A stretch of 64,000 bases of DNA, from contig CAWKDN010000001.1 in assembly GCA_963848415.1 (NCBI GenBank), forward strand, positions 930,001 to 994,000, given 5' to 3'. Source of the DNA: CAVQBC01 sp963848415. Its GTDB lineage: Bacteria > Actinomycetota > Thermoleophilia > Solirubrobacterales > Solirubrobacteraceae. The notes under the pieces are model-generated. The model was not told where the DNA came from. It saw only the letters and a list, made by a program, of their open reading frames with translations, and made no database searches. Within the stretch, counting starts at the first letter, position 1, and the number at the start of each line of letters is the position of its first letter. Both the position numbers and the translations under genes were made by a program. Shown piece by piece: positions 34,790 through 44,367 of the stretch.

Positions 34790-36223
34790 TCAGCCGCGGG
34801 CGGGGGCCGCGCTCGGCTCGGCCGCCGGGCGCTGGGCGGTGCGGGCGGCATCGCGCGGGATCAGCAGCGCCGCCCCGAAGGCCAGCAGCCCGCCACCCGC
34901 GGCCAGCACGAAGGCCGCGGTGTAGGCGCCCTCGGTCGGGATCGGCGTGCCCGCGAGCGTGCTGCCGGTGAGGATGGCCGTGGCGACGGCCGACCCGAAG
35001 GCGCCGCCGACGGTCCGCATGATGGTGTTGATGCCGGTGGCCACGCCGACGTCCTCCTGCGGCACCGAGCCGACCACGAGGTTGGCCATCGAGGAGAACG
35101 CGAACGCGATCCCGGCACCGAGCAGGCAGGCGCTGACGACGAACTGCCACGGGTCGCCGTGCTCGAAGACGAGCCACAGGAAGGAGGCCGTGGCGAACAG
35201 CGTCCCCATCGCCAGCGTGAGCCTGAAGCCGTAGCGGGCGCCGAGCGACCCGGCCAGCGGCCCGGCGAAGAGCATCACGATCGAGCTGGGCACCAGCAGC
35301 AGCCCGGACTCGGTCACCGAGAGCCCGAAGCCGTAGCCCGTGGACTCTGGCGCCTGGCCGAACTGCGGGATCAGCAGGAAGCTCGAGAACATCGCGAAGC
35401 CGATCAGCAACCCGGCCAGGTTGGTGCTGGCCACCGCCCGCTTGCGCAGCAGGCGCATGTCCACGAGCGGCTCCTCGCGGCGGTCCTCCACCCGGATCCA
35501 GGCGATCGCGAACACGACCCCCAGGCCGATCAGCCCGAGCGTGGCGGGCGAGGTCCAGCCCCAGTCGTTGGCCTCGGTCACTCCGAGCAGCACACAGACG
35601 AGCGCGCCGGAGAGCAGCGCCGCGCCGAGCCAGTCGATGCGCGCGTGGCGCACCGTCGGGGACTCCGGCACGAGGAAGTGCGCCGCCGCCGCCGCGGGCA
35701 CGGCGATCAGGCCGAGCCAGAAGATGATGGAGAGGTCGAAGTTGTCGACCACGACCCCCGACAGCGGCAGGCCGATGCCGCCGCCGATGCCGAACACCGC
35801 GCTCAGCAGGCCGATGGCGCCGGGCACGCGCTCACGCGGGAACGTGTCGCGGATGATCCCGAAGGAGAGCGGGAAGACGCCGCCGGCGACGCCGCTGATG
35901 ACGCGGCCGACGATCATGACCTCGATCGAGTCCGCCAGCGCGCAGATCGTCGAGCCCGTCGCGAAGACCAGCAGCACGATCGTCAGCACGCGTCCCTTGC
36001 CGAACAGGTCGCCGAGCTTGCCGACGATCGGCGTCGCGACCGAGGCGCTCAGGAGATAGCCGGTCAGCAGCCACGACGAGGCGGCGGCGCTGGCCCCGAG
36101 CTCGCGCGAGAGCGTCGGCAGCGCGGGCACGACCATCGTCTGGGAGAGCGCGAAGGAGAGTCCCGCGAGCAGCAGGACGGCGAGGATCGTGTTCGGGCGG
36201 GTGGCGGCGTGGGGCGTCGACAT
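34790..36223 (-). CDS. MFS transporter, DHA2 (EmrB/QacA) family
   Basis: 477 residues from ATG 36223; the longer frame has no ribosome site and is Arg-rich. About 14 helices, motif A GKLGDLFGKGRVL, motif C region SAVFGIGGGIGLPLSGVVVD. A drug or metabolite exporter of the plasma membrane, with unknown substrate. It lies 27 bp upstream of the plsC-like gene on the same strand. There is no adjacent regulator. Confidence 0.9.
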   Translation of the reverse strand: MSTPHAATRPNTILAVLLLAGLSFALSQTMVVPALPTLSRELGASAAASSWLLTGYLLSASVATPIVGKLGDLFGKGRVLTIVLLVFATGSTICALADSIEVMIVGRVISGVAGGVFPLSFGIIRDTFPRERVPGAIGLLSAVFGIGGGIGLPLSGVVVDNFDLSIIFWLGLIAVPAAAAAHFLVPESPTVRHARIDWLGAALLSGALVCVLLGVTEANDWGWTSPATLGLIGLGVVFAIAWIRVEDRREEPLVDMRLLRKRAVASTNLAGLLIGFAMFSSFLLIPQFGQAPESTGYGFGLSVTESGLLLVPSSIVMLFAGPLAGSLGARYGFRLTLAMGTLFATASFLWLVFEHGDPWQFVVSACLLGAGIAFAFSSMANLVVGSVPQEDVGVATGINTIMRTVGGAFGSAVATAILTGSTLAGTPIPTEGAYTAAFVLAAGGGLLAFGAALLIPRDAARTAQRPAAEPSAAPARG

Positions 36224-36328
36224 GGAGGTTCCCTGCGATGCAAGCGGAGCATCGGCTCCACATCCGAGACTAGCACCGGTCCTCCGCGCGCGAGCGACCG
36301 CTCGGCGCATCTCGGCGCGATCGCCGCG

Positions 36329-36910
36329 TCAGCGCGCAAGCGCGAAGGCGGGCCGCGCCTGCGCGGCTGCGATCGTCCGCCGCGTCCGCGGCGCGACGGA
36401 CGGCGCGATCGGCAGATCGGGCACGTGCAGGCCGCGACCCGCCAGCGCGCAGTCGGCGATCGTGAAGTCGCCGAGCGCGTACGGGCCGTCGGCGTCCAGC
36501 AGGGCGTCGAAGGCGGTCAGCGTCTCGGCCAGGGCCTGCCCGCGCCCGGCGAGCGGAGCGTCGAGGCCGTAGACCACGACCTCCTCGACCGCCCACAGCG
36601 CCGGGCGGACCTCGAGCGACAGCGAGTCCATCACGCCGTCGATCCGCGCGCGCTCGGCCGGCGTGGCGCCGCGCAAGTCCGCACGACCGGCGACCTCCGC
36701 GAGGTAGCGCAGGATCGTGTTGGACTCCGTCAGCACCAGCTCGCCGTCCTCGAGCGCCGGGATGAGCCCGAACGGATGCAGCTCGCGGTAGCCGAGCGGG
36801 CGCTCGCCGTCGAGCGGGATCTCGGCTCGCTCGAGCTCGAGGCCGAGCTCGGCCGCCAGGAAGCGGACCTTCAGCGCGTTGGTGGAGCCGGCGTTGTCGT
36901 ACAGGCGCAT
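36329..36910 (-). CDS. glutathione S-transferase-like protein
   Basis: 193 residues from ATG 36910. Thioredoxin-fold N-domain (MRLYDNAGSTNALKVRFLAA) with cis-Pro GLIPALEDGE and SNTILRYLAE, then a helical C-domain ending GDFTIADCALAGRG. S9 or N11 could be the thiol-activating residue. Actinobacteria generally lack glutathione, so the thiol partner is uncertain. It stands alone between an MFS and a TetR gene. Confidence 0.87.
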   Translation of the reverse strand: MRLYDNAGSTNALKVRFLAAELGLELERAEIPLDGERPLGYRELHPFGLIPALEDGELVLTESNTILRYLAEVAGRADLRGATPAERARIDGVMDSLSLEVRPALWAVEEVVVYGLDAPLAGRGQALAETLTAFDALLDADGPYALGDFTIADCALAGRGLHVPDLPIAPSVAPRTRRTIAAAQARPAFALAR

Positions 36911-37025
36911 GACCCGCTGGAAGCTAGGGCGCGGGTCGCCGGGGCACCAGTCGGATCACTGATGCGCGCCATCGGCTGCGCTTGCGGCGTGGCGCTCGAG
37001 CCAGCCGTGCAGCGGTCGCCCGATG

Positions 37026-37601
37026 TCAGTCGAGCGGCGCCAGGCCGTCGAGCAGGCGGATCAGGCTGTAGCCGAGCTCGCGCCTGGCCCGCACCGGATC
37101 CTCGGCGCGGGCGATCGCCAGCCCCGCCTCGTTGAGCGCGCCGAACACCAGGTGGGCGAGCGGGCCGACCGGCTGGCGCTCGACGAAGCCGCCCGCCATC
37201 GCGCGCTCGAGCGCCTCGGCGAGCGGCGCCAGCCCGCCGCCCGCTCCGTCCTGGGCGCCGAGGACGGCCGGCCCGTCGAGCAGCACGATGCGCCGGGCCG
37301 CGGGGTCCAGGCAGGCGTCGAGGTAGCCGCTGACGCCCGCCTCGAGCCGGCGCTCGGGCGGCTCGTCGCCCGCCCGCTCCCATACCCCGGCGAACCGCTC
37401 GCGCTCGACGGCCTCGTGCACGGCCGCGAAGAGCGCCCGCTTGTCGGGGAAATGGTGGTAGAGCGCCCCGCGCGTCAGGCCCGCGCCGCGGACGATCTCC
37501 TCGATCGAGGCGCCGGCATACCCGTGGATCGCGAACTGCTCGCGGGCGACCCCGACGAGCCGCTCGCGCGTTGCCCGCGCCTGCTCGGCCTTGCTGGCCA
37601 T
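37026..37601 (-). CDS. TetR-family transcriptional repressor
   Basis: 191 residues from ATG 37601. The HTH is typical: RERLVGVAREQFAIHGYAGA, SIEEIVRGAGLTRGALYHHF and PDKRALF. The ligand domain resembles TetR_C proteins with HLVFGALNEAGLAIARAEDP. Divergent from an alpha/beta hydrolase gene, with an inverted repeat in the 105-bp space, so autoregulation and control of the hydrolase are likely. Confidence 0.92.
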   Translation of the reverse strand: MASKAEQARATRERLVGVAREQFAIHGYAGASIEEIVRGAGLTRGALYHHFPDKRALFAAVHEAVERERFAGVWERAGDEPPERRLEAGVSGYLDACLDPAARRIVLLDGPAVLGAQDGAGGGLAPLAEALERAMAGGFVERQPVGPLAHLVFGALNEAGLAIARAEDPVRARRELGYSLIRLLDGLAPLD

Positions 37602-37645
37602 GGCGCGGAAGATCGTAGACCGCGAACGACCGCGGGTGGCGCGAT

Positions 37646-37670
37646 GAGATCGTGCGCGGGGAACGATCTC
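37646..37670. promoter_or_regulatory. inverted repeat in the TetR/hydrolase divergent promoter
   Basis: GAGATCG and CGATCTC separated by 11 nt, between the TetR start (37601) and the hydrolase start (37707). It is the likely TetR operator: position between divergent genes, half-site length and spacing fit the family. Confidence 0.55.
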
Positions 37671-37706
37671 CTGTGTGGACAGCAGACCAGCGGCCGAAGG
37701 GACGAC

Positions 37707-38492
37707 ATGAGCGACGTGACATCCCGCGACGGAACGGTGATCGCCTTCGAGCGCGCCGGCGAGGGCCCTCCGGTCGTGCTCGTCGACGGCGCGCTGTCCT
37801 ACCGCGCCCTGGGGCCGACCGCGCGGATGGCGGGCGCGCTCGCGGCGGCGGGCTTCACGGTCATCACCTACGACCGCCGCGGCCGGGGCGAGAGCGGTGA
37901 CACGGCGCCCTACGCCGTCGCGCGCGAGGTGGAGGACCTCGCGGCCGTGGTCGACGCGGCCGGTGGCTCGGCGTCGCTCTTCGGCATGTCCTCCGGGGCG
38001 GCGCTCGCGCTCGAGGCGGTCGCCGGCGGGGTCGCGGTCGCGAAGCTCGCGCTCTACGAGCCGCCGTTCGACGTCGACCCGGCCGACCCGCAGGAGCAGG
38101 CGGCGTACGTCGGGCGCCTGGACGAGCTGCTCGCGGCCGGGCAGCGGGGCGATGCGGTCGACTGGTTCCTCGCGAACGCCGGCGTGCCCCCCGAGCAGCT
38201 CGCCGCCATGCACTCCGAGCCCGAGTGGCCGCGGTTCGAAGCCGTGGCGCCGACGCTCGCCTACGACCACGCGCTCCTCGGCGACGGCGCCGTCCCGGCC
38301 GAACGCGCGGCCAGGGTGTCGGTGCCGGCGCTGGTCGCCAACGGCGCGGCGAGCCCCGAGTTCTTCGCGAGCGCGGCAGCGGCCACGGCCGCCGCGATCC
38401 CCGGCGCCGAGCACCGGGTGCTCGAGGGCCAGGCCTGGGGGCAGGTCGACCCCGAGGCGCTCGCGCGCCTGCTGGCGGCGTTCTTCGCTTGA
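37707..38492 (+). CDS. alpha/beta hydrolase
   Basis: 261 residues from ATG 37707. Alpha/beta-hydrolase features: VVLVDGALSYRALG oxyanion region, TYDRRGRGESG, nucleophile elbow GMSSGA (serine in place). The final His is not obvious: the expected GH near the end reads EGQAWGQVDP, so the catalytic histidine may be missing. It probably acts on a small lipophilic ester or antibiotic; regulated by the divergent TetR. Confidence 0.85.
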   Translation: MSDVTSRDGTVIAFERAGEGPPVVLVDGALSYRALGPTARMAGALAAAGFTVITYDRRGRGESGDTAPYAVAREVEDLAAVVDAAGGSASLFGMSSGAALALEAVAGGVAVAKLALYEPPFDVDPADPQEQAAYVGRLDELLAAGQRGDAVDWFLANAGVPPEQLAAMHSEPEWPRFEAVAPTLAYDHALLGDGAVPAERAARVSVPALVANGAASPEFFASAAAATAAAIPGAEHRVLEGQAWGQVDPEALARLLAAFFA

Positions 38493-38513
38493 CCGGCGGC
38501 CGATAATCGCGCC

Positions 38514-39147
38514 GTGGCCAGCGGCGAATGGACGAACGCCGAGCACGTCCTGCGCTACCTCAGCCGCGCGGACGGCTTCCCGCGCCGCACCGAGGGCGAG
38601 AGCGTCCTGCTCGAGCACGTCCCGCGCGAGGCGCGCCGCATCCTCGACCTCGGGACGGGCGACGGCCGGCTGCTGGCGCTGCTGGGCATCGATCGCCCGG
38701 AGATGACGGGCGTCGGCCTGGACTTCTCCGAACCGATGCTCGCGGCGGCGCGGCGAGCGCTTCGACGGCGACGGGCGCGTCGAGCTCGTCGCCCACGACC
38801 TGACCGCGCCGCTGCCGGCGCTGGGGCGCTTCGACGCGGTCGTCTCCTCCTTCGCCATCCACCACCTCGAGCACGAGCGCAAGCGCTCGCTCTACGGCGA
38901 GGTCCTCGATCTGCTGCAGCCGGGCGGGGTGTTCGCCAACTTCGAGCACGTGGCCTCACCCAGCCGGCGCCTGCACCTGGCGTTCTTCGCCGCGATCGGC
39001 GAGCCGCTCGAGCACGAGGACCCCTCCGACCGCCTGCTCGACGTCCACACCCAGCTCGACTGGCTCCGCGAGCTCGGCTTCGAGGACGTCGACTGCCACT
39101 GGAAGTGGCTGGAGATGGCGCTGCTGGCCGGCGTCAAGCCGGCGTAG
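38514..39147 (+). pseudogene. class I SAM-dependent methyltransferase, single frameshift
   Basis: GTG 38514 starts SGEWTNAEHVLRYLSRAD. SAM motif I is RRILDLGTGDGRLLALLG and motif II VGLDFSEPMLAAARR. Near 38754 an extra C (CGGCGAG) breaks the frame. The expected continuation RFDGDGRVELVAHDL, FDAVVSSFAIHHLEHERKRS, LQPGGVFANFEHVA follows in the next frame to the stop at 39147. All motifs survive on both sides, so the break is recent or an artefact. Substrate unknown. Confidence 0.82.
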
Positions 39148-39152
39148 CCAGG

Positions 39153-39703
39153 TCAGACCTGCTTGATCGCCGCGATGTCGAGCTGGAGCTCCACGCGCTC
39201 GGAGACCAGCAGGTTGCCGCTGCCCAGCACCTGGTTGAAGGTCATGCCCCAGTCGGAGCGGTCGAGCTTGCCGGTGACCTCGAGCGCGACCGCTCGTTGC
39301 CCCATGGGTCGGTCTCGACGCCCGCGAGGTCGGCGCGCAGGACGATCGGGTTGGTCGTCCCGCGGAGGGTGAGGTCGCCCACGATCACGAAGGTGTCCTC
39401 AGCGAGCGGCCGGATCTCGGTGGACGCGAAGCGCAGATCCGGGTGCTGCACGACGTCGAAGAAGTCGGAGGAGCGCAGGTGCTCGTCGCGCTTGTCGTCG
39501 TTCGTGTCCACCGAGGCGGTCTTAACGATGCCGTAGGCGCGGCCTTCGTCCAGCGCGAGCGTGCCTTCGAACTCCTTGAAGGCGCCGCGCACGGTCGCGA
39601 TGCCGAGGTGCTTGACCGCGAACGCGATGCGCGAGTGGGCAGGATCGACGTGCCAGGTGCCGGCGGGAAGCCGGGTGCGAGCCGCAGTCGCCATCTCGTC
39701 CAT
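39153..39703 (-). pseudogene. YceI-family lipid-binding protein, single frameshift
   Basis: ATG 39703. GTWHVDPAHSRIAFAVKHLG and ASVDTNDDKRDEHLRSSDFF are the hallmark of the YceI isoprenoid-binding lipocalin-like fold; no signal peptide, so it is cytoplasmic. Near 39291 one G is missing (GAGCG-GTCGCG). The rest, VALEVTGKLDRSDWGMTFNQ and VLGSGNLLVSERVELQLDIA, lies in the next frame down to 39153. Otherwise complete. Relatives bind polyprenyl or other amphiphiles. Confidence 0.85.
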
Positions 39704-39794
39704 CGGTGCTCCCTTGTCTCGGGCGGCGCGTGTCGCCGCTTCACCCGCAAGACGAACGGGGCCCGTTCAGGTCGACAAGGCACGGCGGAGAGGT

Positions 39795-39829
39795 CGAGAG
39801 GTCGCGCGCGAGGAGCGCGCGACCTCTCG
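39795..39829. terminator. perfect 15-bp stem-loop after the VOC gene
   Basis: CGAGAGGTCGCGCGC and its exact reverse complement around a 5-nt loop. It lies 66 bp beyond the stop of the minus-strand VOC gene and 90 bp before yceI, so a hairpin terminator for the VOC transcript is likely. There is no T-run. Confidence 0.6.
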
Positions 39830-39895
39830 CCGGCGACCCGCGAAGGGCCGCGGTGTCTGCGTCACGGACGGCCGGCCGCGCGCGGCCGACGGGCG

Positions 39896-40319
39896 TCAGC
39901 CGTCGTAGGGGGCCAGGACGTCCACGACCCAGGTCACGCCGAACTGGTCGATCAGCATCCCGTAGAGGGGCGCGTGGGGCGCCGGCGCCAGCGGAACGAC
40001 CACGTTCGCGCCGTCGGCGAGCTTCTCCCAGAACGCGGTGACCTCGTCGGCCGCCTCGCCGCGGAGCGAGAGGAAGAACGGCTTGTCGCCCGGGTCGTAG
40101 GACGTCGCGGACGGCACGTCGTAGGCCATGACGTGGAAGCCGTTGTCGGCGCTGACCTGGCCCCACATGATCTGCTCTGCCTCCGCCGGGTCCTGGACGT
40201 TGTGGGCGTCCTCGTAGCTGACGAGGACCAGACTCGCCGCCGGACACGGACTGGTAGAACGCGAGCGCCTCCCTGGCGTTGCCGCGGAAGTTCAGGTGGG
40301 TGACGGTCTTGACGGACAT
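39896..40319 (-). pseudogene. PhnB-like VOC protein, single frameshift
   Basis: ATG 40319 follows GAGAGGACC. VKTVTHLNFRGNAREALAFY and QSVSGGE begin the PhnB/glyoxalase fold. At about 40232 an extra T shifts the frame. Then LVLVSYEDAHN, MWGQVSADNGFHVMAYDVPS, GDKPFFLSLRG and APLYGMLIDQFGVTWVVDV follow, ending at 39896. PhnB-like proteins of this form are usually conserved hypotheticals. Sits downstream of a TetR gene on the same strand. Confidence 0.82.
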
Positions 40320-40460
40320 GCGGGGTCCTCTCTTTCGAGTGGGTGTTGTGAACGGCTGGGCGATGAACATGCGCCCAGCTCGACAGGCGGCGATCGCTTG
40401 AGGAGTGCGTGGTGCCGGCGGTCCGGGCCGGCTGGCTGAAGGCGAGTAGCTCGGCGGGCG

Positions 40461-41126
40461 TCAGCCCGCGGGACCCGCTTCAGTCTGCTTGACGGGCATG
40501 GGCACGCCGCGAAGCGCCGGCAGGAGGACACGGTCGATCAGCTCGACGAAGAAGTCGCCGTTGAACGGCTTGCGCTCGACCAGCGAGCGGTAGCCGCCCA
40601 TCGACGGGACGACGCGCGCGAGCGTCTCGACATCGGCCTCGGGGGAGAACTCCCCCCGCTCGATCGCCCGGCTGATCAGCTTCCGGTTGGCCTCGATCCA
40701 CGGCTCGATGACCGCGGCACCGCCGGCCTCACCGAGGCCGAGGTCGTGCGCCTCCAGCGACGCCAGTCCTCCCATGACCTTCAGCCGGCGCTCGGCGTCC
40801 TCCTCCGGCTCCTGCTTGGCCAGCGCGACGAGGTCGCCGCGCAGGCTGCCGGTGTCGGGGAGCTGATCGAGGTCGACCTGGGCGCGCTTCATCCGCGCGA
40901 CGGCGTCGCGCACGAGCTCCGGCTTCGACGCCCAGCGGCGGTAGACGGTCGCCTTCCCGGCTTTCGCGCGGGTCGCGACCGTGTCCATCGTCATGCCCTC
41001 GTAGCCGAGCTCGGCGAGCACCTCCAGCGCCGCGTCCAGGATCACCCCGTCGCGCGTGAGGTCGCGCTTCCGGCCGCGCCGCGAGGGCTCGTCGCGGTCG
41101 CTGTCGATCTTCGCGTCCTTCAGCAT
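40461..41126 (-). CDS. TetR-family regulator
   Basis: 221 residues from ATG 41126. HTH: DGVILDAALEVLAELGYEGM, TMDTVATRAKAGKATVYRRW and ASKPELV. C-domain of the TetR_C_11-like type with DVETLARVVPSMGGYRSLVE. It is intact, unlike its downstream VOC and YceI neighbours. Palindromes built from GGTTC/GAACC lie directly upstream, in the gap to the divergent GYD gene. Confidence 0.92.
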   Translation of the reverse strand: MLKDAKIDSDRDEPSRRGRKRDLTRDGVILDAALEVLAELGYEGMTMDTVATRAKAGKATVYRRWASKPELVRDAVARMKRAQVDLDQLPDTGSLRGDLVALAKQEPEEDAERRLKVMGGLASLEAHDLGLGEAGGAAVIEPWIEANRKLISRAIERGEFSPEADVETLARVVPSMGGYRSLVERKPFNGDFFVELIDRVLLPALRGVPMPVKQTEAGPAG

Positions 41127-41143
41127 GCCTCAAACGATACCGC

Positions 41144-41183
41144 ACCGGTTCTGGAAATATCTAGTTCCGGAACCAATTGGTTC
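41144..41183. promoter_or_regulatory. overlapping palindromes, likely TetR operator
   Basis: GTTCCGGAAC (41164-41173) and GAACCAATTGGTTC (41170-41183) are perfect palindromes that overlap, with a further GGTTC at 41147. This AT-richer block stands 20-60 bp upstream of the TetR start and about 90 bp before the GYD start. Two sites sharing one GAACC half suggest alternative or cooperative dimer binding. Confidence 0.6.
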
Positions 41184-41271
41184 TACCAAGCGTCACGGTG
41201 GCCTTGCGCGCTCATCCGCGATGCGAGAGGATCGCTCGATCTATCACTTTCCGGTCGGACGGAGGGCTGCC

Positions 41272-41598
41272 ATGCCGCTTTACCTCAGCCGGTTCAGCTA
41301 CACGACGGACGCCATGAAGTCCCTGGTCAGTCAGCCACAGGACAGGAGCGCCGCGGCGCGGGAGATGGCCGAGTCACTCGACGGCAAGCTCTTGGGCTTC
41401 TGGTACGCCTTCGGCGAGTTCGACGGAGTCTTCCTGATGGAGGGGCCCGACAATGCGGCGGCGGCAGCGGTGGCCATGGCCGTCGGCGCCAGCGGAGCGT
41501 TGTCGAAGATCGAGACCACCGTTCTGCTCGACATGGACGAGGCCCAGGATGCGATGCGGAAGGCCGCTGCAGCAACGTACCGGCCGCCGGGTTCCTAG
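41272..41598 (+). CDS. GYD-domain protein
   Basis: 108 residues from ATG 41272 (GGAGG 7 nt upstream). PLYLSRFSYTTDAMKSLVSQ, GFWYAFGEFDGVFLMEGPDN and IETTVLLDMDEA match the GYD family, a ferredoxin-like dimeric fold of unknown function; the name-giving G-Y/F-D reads GEFDG. Divergent from the TetR gene and probably under its control. Confidence 0.87.
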   Translation: MPLYLSRFSYTTDAMKSLVSQPQDRSAAAREMAESLDGKLLGFWYAFGEFDGVFLMEGPDNAAAAAVAMAVGASGALSKIETTVLLDMDEAQDAMRKAAAATYRPPGS

Positions 41599-41725
41599 GG
41601 CGCAAGCTGCGAGCGTCTCCGGCCCGCCGGGGACAGTGGGAGGCGAGTCCGCAGCCGGCGGCGTGCCTGTCGTGACGCGTGCTCCGAGGGCGCGAAGGTC
41701 GCTCTCGCGACCAGAGAGTGCTGAG

Positions 41726-41798
<73 letters not shown>

Positions 41799-41814
41799 AG
41801 GGCGCCAGCCAGTG

Positions 41815-42817
41815 TAGCCAGGGCCGGTCCGCCAGCGGATAGGGCGGGAAGGCCGGCCCTCCGTCGCCGGCCCTGAGCCTCACGAAGATCTTTCTTCGAT
41901 ACGCGGTGGGGCTGGTGCCGCGGACGCGTTTGAATGCGGTGCTGAGGGCGAAGCCGTTGCTGTAGCCGACCTGTCTGGCGACCGCTTCGACGGTGGTGTT
42001 GGGATCGCGGAGGAGGTCGGCGGCCAGTGCCAGCCGCCAGCTGGTGAGGTAGGTCATCGGTGGCTCGCCGACCAGGCCGGTGAAGCGGCGGGCGAACCGG
42101 GCTCGGGTCAGGCCTGCGGCGGTCGCGAGCCCGGCGACGGTCCACGGATGGGCAGGATCGTCGTGGAGCATCCGCACGGCGCGGCCGATGACGGGGTCGT
42201 TGTGGGCGCGGTACCACGCCGGCGCGTCGGCCTCCGGCCGCGCGAACCAGGCGCGGACGACCGCGATGAGCAGCAGGTCGAACAGCCGGTCGAGCACGGC
42301 CTGTTGTCCCGGCTCGTCGCGCACGACCTCTTCGTCGAGCAGCCGGACGAGCGGGGACCTCCCAGGTGTCGGGGGTGAGCACGGCCAGCACCGGCATCGC
42401 GTCGAGCAGCCGCTGGTAACCTCGCCGCGCATCTGAAAGCAGCCGGTCACCGAGATCGCGGAGCCGTGAGGGTCGTTGCCCCAGGTGCGCACGCCGAGGT
42501 TCATCGCCTGCCCGAGGTCGTCGCCGCCGGGCGTGGTGACCCGCTGCTCGGCATGGATCACCACCTGAGCGGGGGTTTGCGGGTCGTCGGCGACGGTGAA
42601 CGCCTGCGGACCCTTCATGATCGCGACGGCGCCCGGATCGAGTTGCGTGGCCCGGCCGTGGGTCGGGAATCACCCAGGCTCCGCCGCGCAGCATCGCGAT
42701 CAGCCCGAGCGGCGCCCGGTCCTCGAAGCGCACGGACCACGGCGGGCTCATGACCGTGCGCAGGAGGAAGGCCCCTCGCCCGCGCGGACCGTCCAGCAGG
42801 TTCGTCAGCGCGTCGAT
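41815..42817 (-). pseudogene. AraC-family regulator with cupin-type N-domain, several frameshifts
   Basis: Minus-strand segments read, in order: DALTNLLDGPRGRGAFLLRT and MLRGGAWVIPD; after a shift (about 42661) GPQAFTVADDPQTPAQVVIH; after a shift (about 42418) LLDAMPVLAVLTPDTWEVP; after a shift (about 42356) VRLLDEEVVRDEPGQQAVLD and an AraC HTH with AGLTRARFARRFTGLVGEPP and VARQVGYSNGFALSTAFKRV. Where relatives begin Met-Asp-Ala-Leu the codon is ATC, so even the start is in doubt. The C-terminal frame runs on into the tRNA. It is divergent from an NmrA-like gene, a frequent arrangement in which it regulates that gene. Confidence 0.8.
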
Positions 42818-42898
42818 CGGCCCAGCGTAGACGCATGGACATGGATCGGGCGCTTGTCGACCATGGACAGGGTCATGACGTGGCGATGAACTGAGCGC

Positions 42899-43757
42899 AT
42901 GACAACCAACACGCACGACCAAACGCCCGCAGAGCCGACCGCCCTGGTCCTCGGTGGCACGGGAAAGAGCGGCAGGCGGGTGGTCGAGAGGCTCACCGCG
43001 CGAGGCATGCGCGTCCGCATCGGCTCACGCGCCGGCGAGCCGCCCTTCGACTGGACGGACCAGTCGACGTGGGCGGCCGCGCTGACCGGGGCCGACCTCG
43101 GCCTATGTCGTCTACCAGCCGGACATCGGCTTCGCCTGACTCCGCCGCGAAGATCGCCACGTTCGCGAACCGCGCCATCGACCACGGCGTGCGACGTCTG
43201 GCGCCGCTCAGCGGCCGGGGTTCCGAGAACGCCCTGCGCGCCGAGCAGGCACTGTGCGAGTCCGGGGCAGACTGGACGATCATCCGGGCCAGCTGGTTTG
43301 CCCAGAACTTCGACGAGGGAGTGTTTCGTCGACGGTGTCCTGGCCGGGGCGATCGCCTTTCCCGGCGGTGGGCGTGGCCGAGCCGTTCATCAGCGCCGAC
43401 GACATCGCCGACATCGCCGTGGCCGCGCTCACCGACCCCCGCCACGTCGGCGAGGCTACGAAGTCAGCGGACCGCGGCTGCTGACCTTCGCCGAAGCGGC
43501 GCGCGCGATCCCACATGCCGCCGGGCGGCAGGTGCGCTACCAGCCGATCAGCTTCCCCGGAGTTCGCGGACGCCTTGATCGGAGCAGACGTCCCGGCGCC
43601 GGCCGTGGCGCAGACCGTCGAGGTGTTCACGGCCATCCTCGACGGTCGCAACGCTCACGTGACCGACGGCGTCCAGCGAGCGCTCGGCCGGCCACCGGCG
43701 GACTTCGCCGACTACGCCCGCGCCATCGCCGCCACCGGCGGATGGAGCTCGACATGA
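42899..43757 (+). pseudogene. NmrA-like NAD(P)H-binding protein, about six frameshifts
   Basis: ATG 42899. ALVLGGTGKSGRRVVERLTA is the dinucleotide loop. Other pieces in shifted frames: SAAKIATFANRAIDHGVRRL, ADWTIIRASWFAQNFDEGVF, VGVAEPFISADDIADIAVAA, EFADALIGADVPAPAVAQTV, ending at 43757. Breaks near 43099, 43134, 43328, 43366 and 43557 each fit one extra base and the one near 43453 one missing base, mostly in C or G runs. The conserved peptide order is intact, so either a young pseudogene or a poorly sequenced gene. Confidence 0.8.
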
Positions 43758-44367
43758 CCGGTGGGGCGGCCGCAGACATCCCCGACCAGCACGGGCACAC
43801 GGGGACCGCGGAAGCCGGCACGGTCGACCTGGCCCGGGTTATCAGTGTCCTCGCTCACCGCACCGACTCGGCCGCGCGCGAGGCGGGTCCCTGGTCGGCG
43901 GCCAGCACGTCCAGACCAGGGGCGGGGAGAGGAAACATCAAGGGCACCACCGGCACAAACGCGATTCGGATCAGGTTGCCGGCACCGTTGGCCGTGAGGT
44001 CGAGAACTGGCCGTTGAGGCGAAGCCGAACGGCCGTCATCTCCGTGGGGGTCGGGCTTAGGCGCCCGGCTCGGACCGAGTCGTCGTGCCGAAACCGGGGG
44101 ATTTCATCTCCAGCACTCCGGTGCGCCCGGACATCGAAGACGACGACGAGGGCGCCTCCCCGTGCCAAACCGATTCGAGCCGGCAAAGGCGAGAGACGAC
44201 CGCACGTGAACCGGAGATGAGCGCCTCGAGTCCGTTCCTGTTGTCTTCAACGCGGAACCCACAGCGCGTCACGGGTCGAGCCGCTCGAGCGCGGCGTCGA
44301 CGTCATAGCCGAGAGCAAGCGCGACCTTCGGCGCGCACTGAACGACTCGCGCGGCGCCCGTCACCAT
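43758..44367. other. about 610 bp without a supported gene
   Basis: Short open frames occur on both strands, but none shows a family, ribosome site or steady codon-position bias. A minus-strand piece near 44270-44370 ends ALALGYDVDAALERLDP then a stop, possibly the C-terminus of a lost protein. Base composition is less biased than in the flanking genes. Confidence 0.4.

Noticed and set aside
34535..37135. 866-residue plus-strand frame
   Set aside because: Entirely antisense to the MFS, GST and TetR genes, with low-complexity Arg/Glu/His composition.
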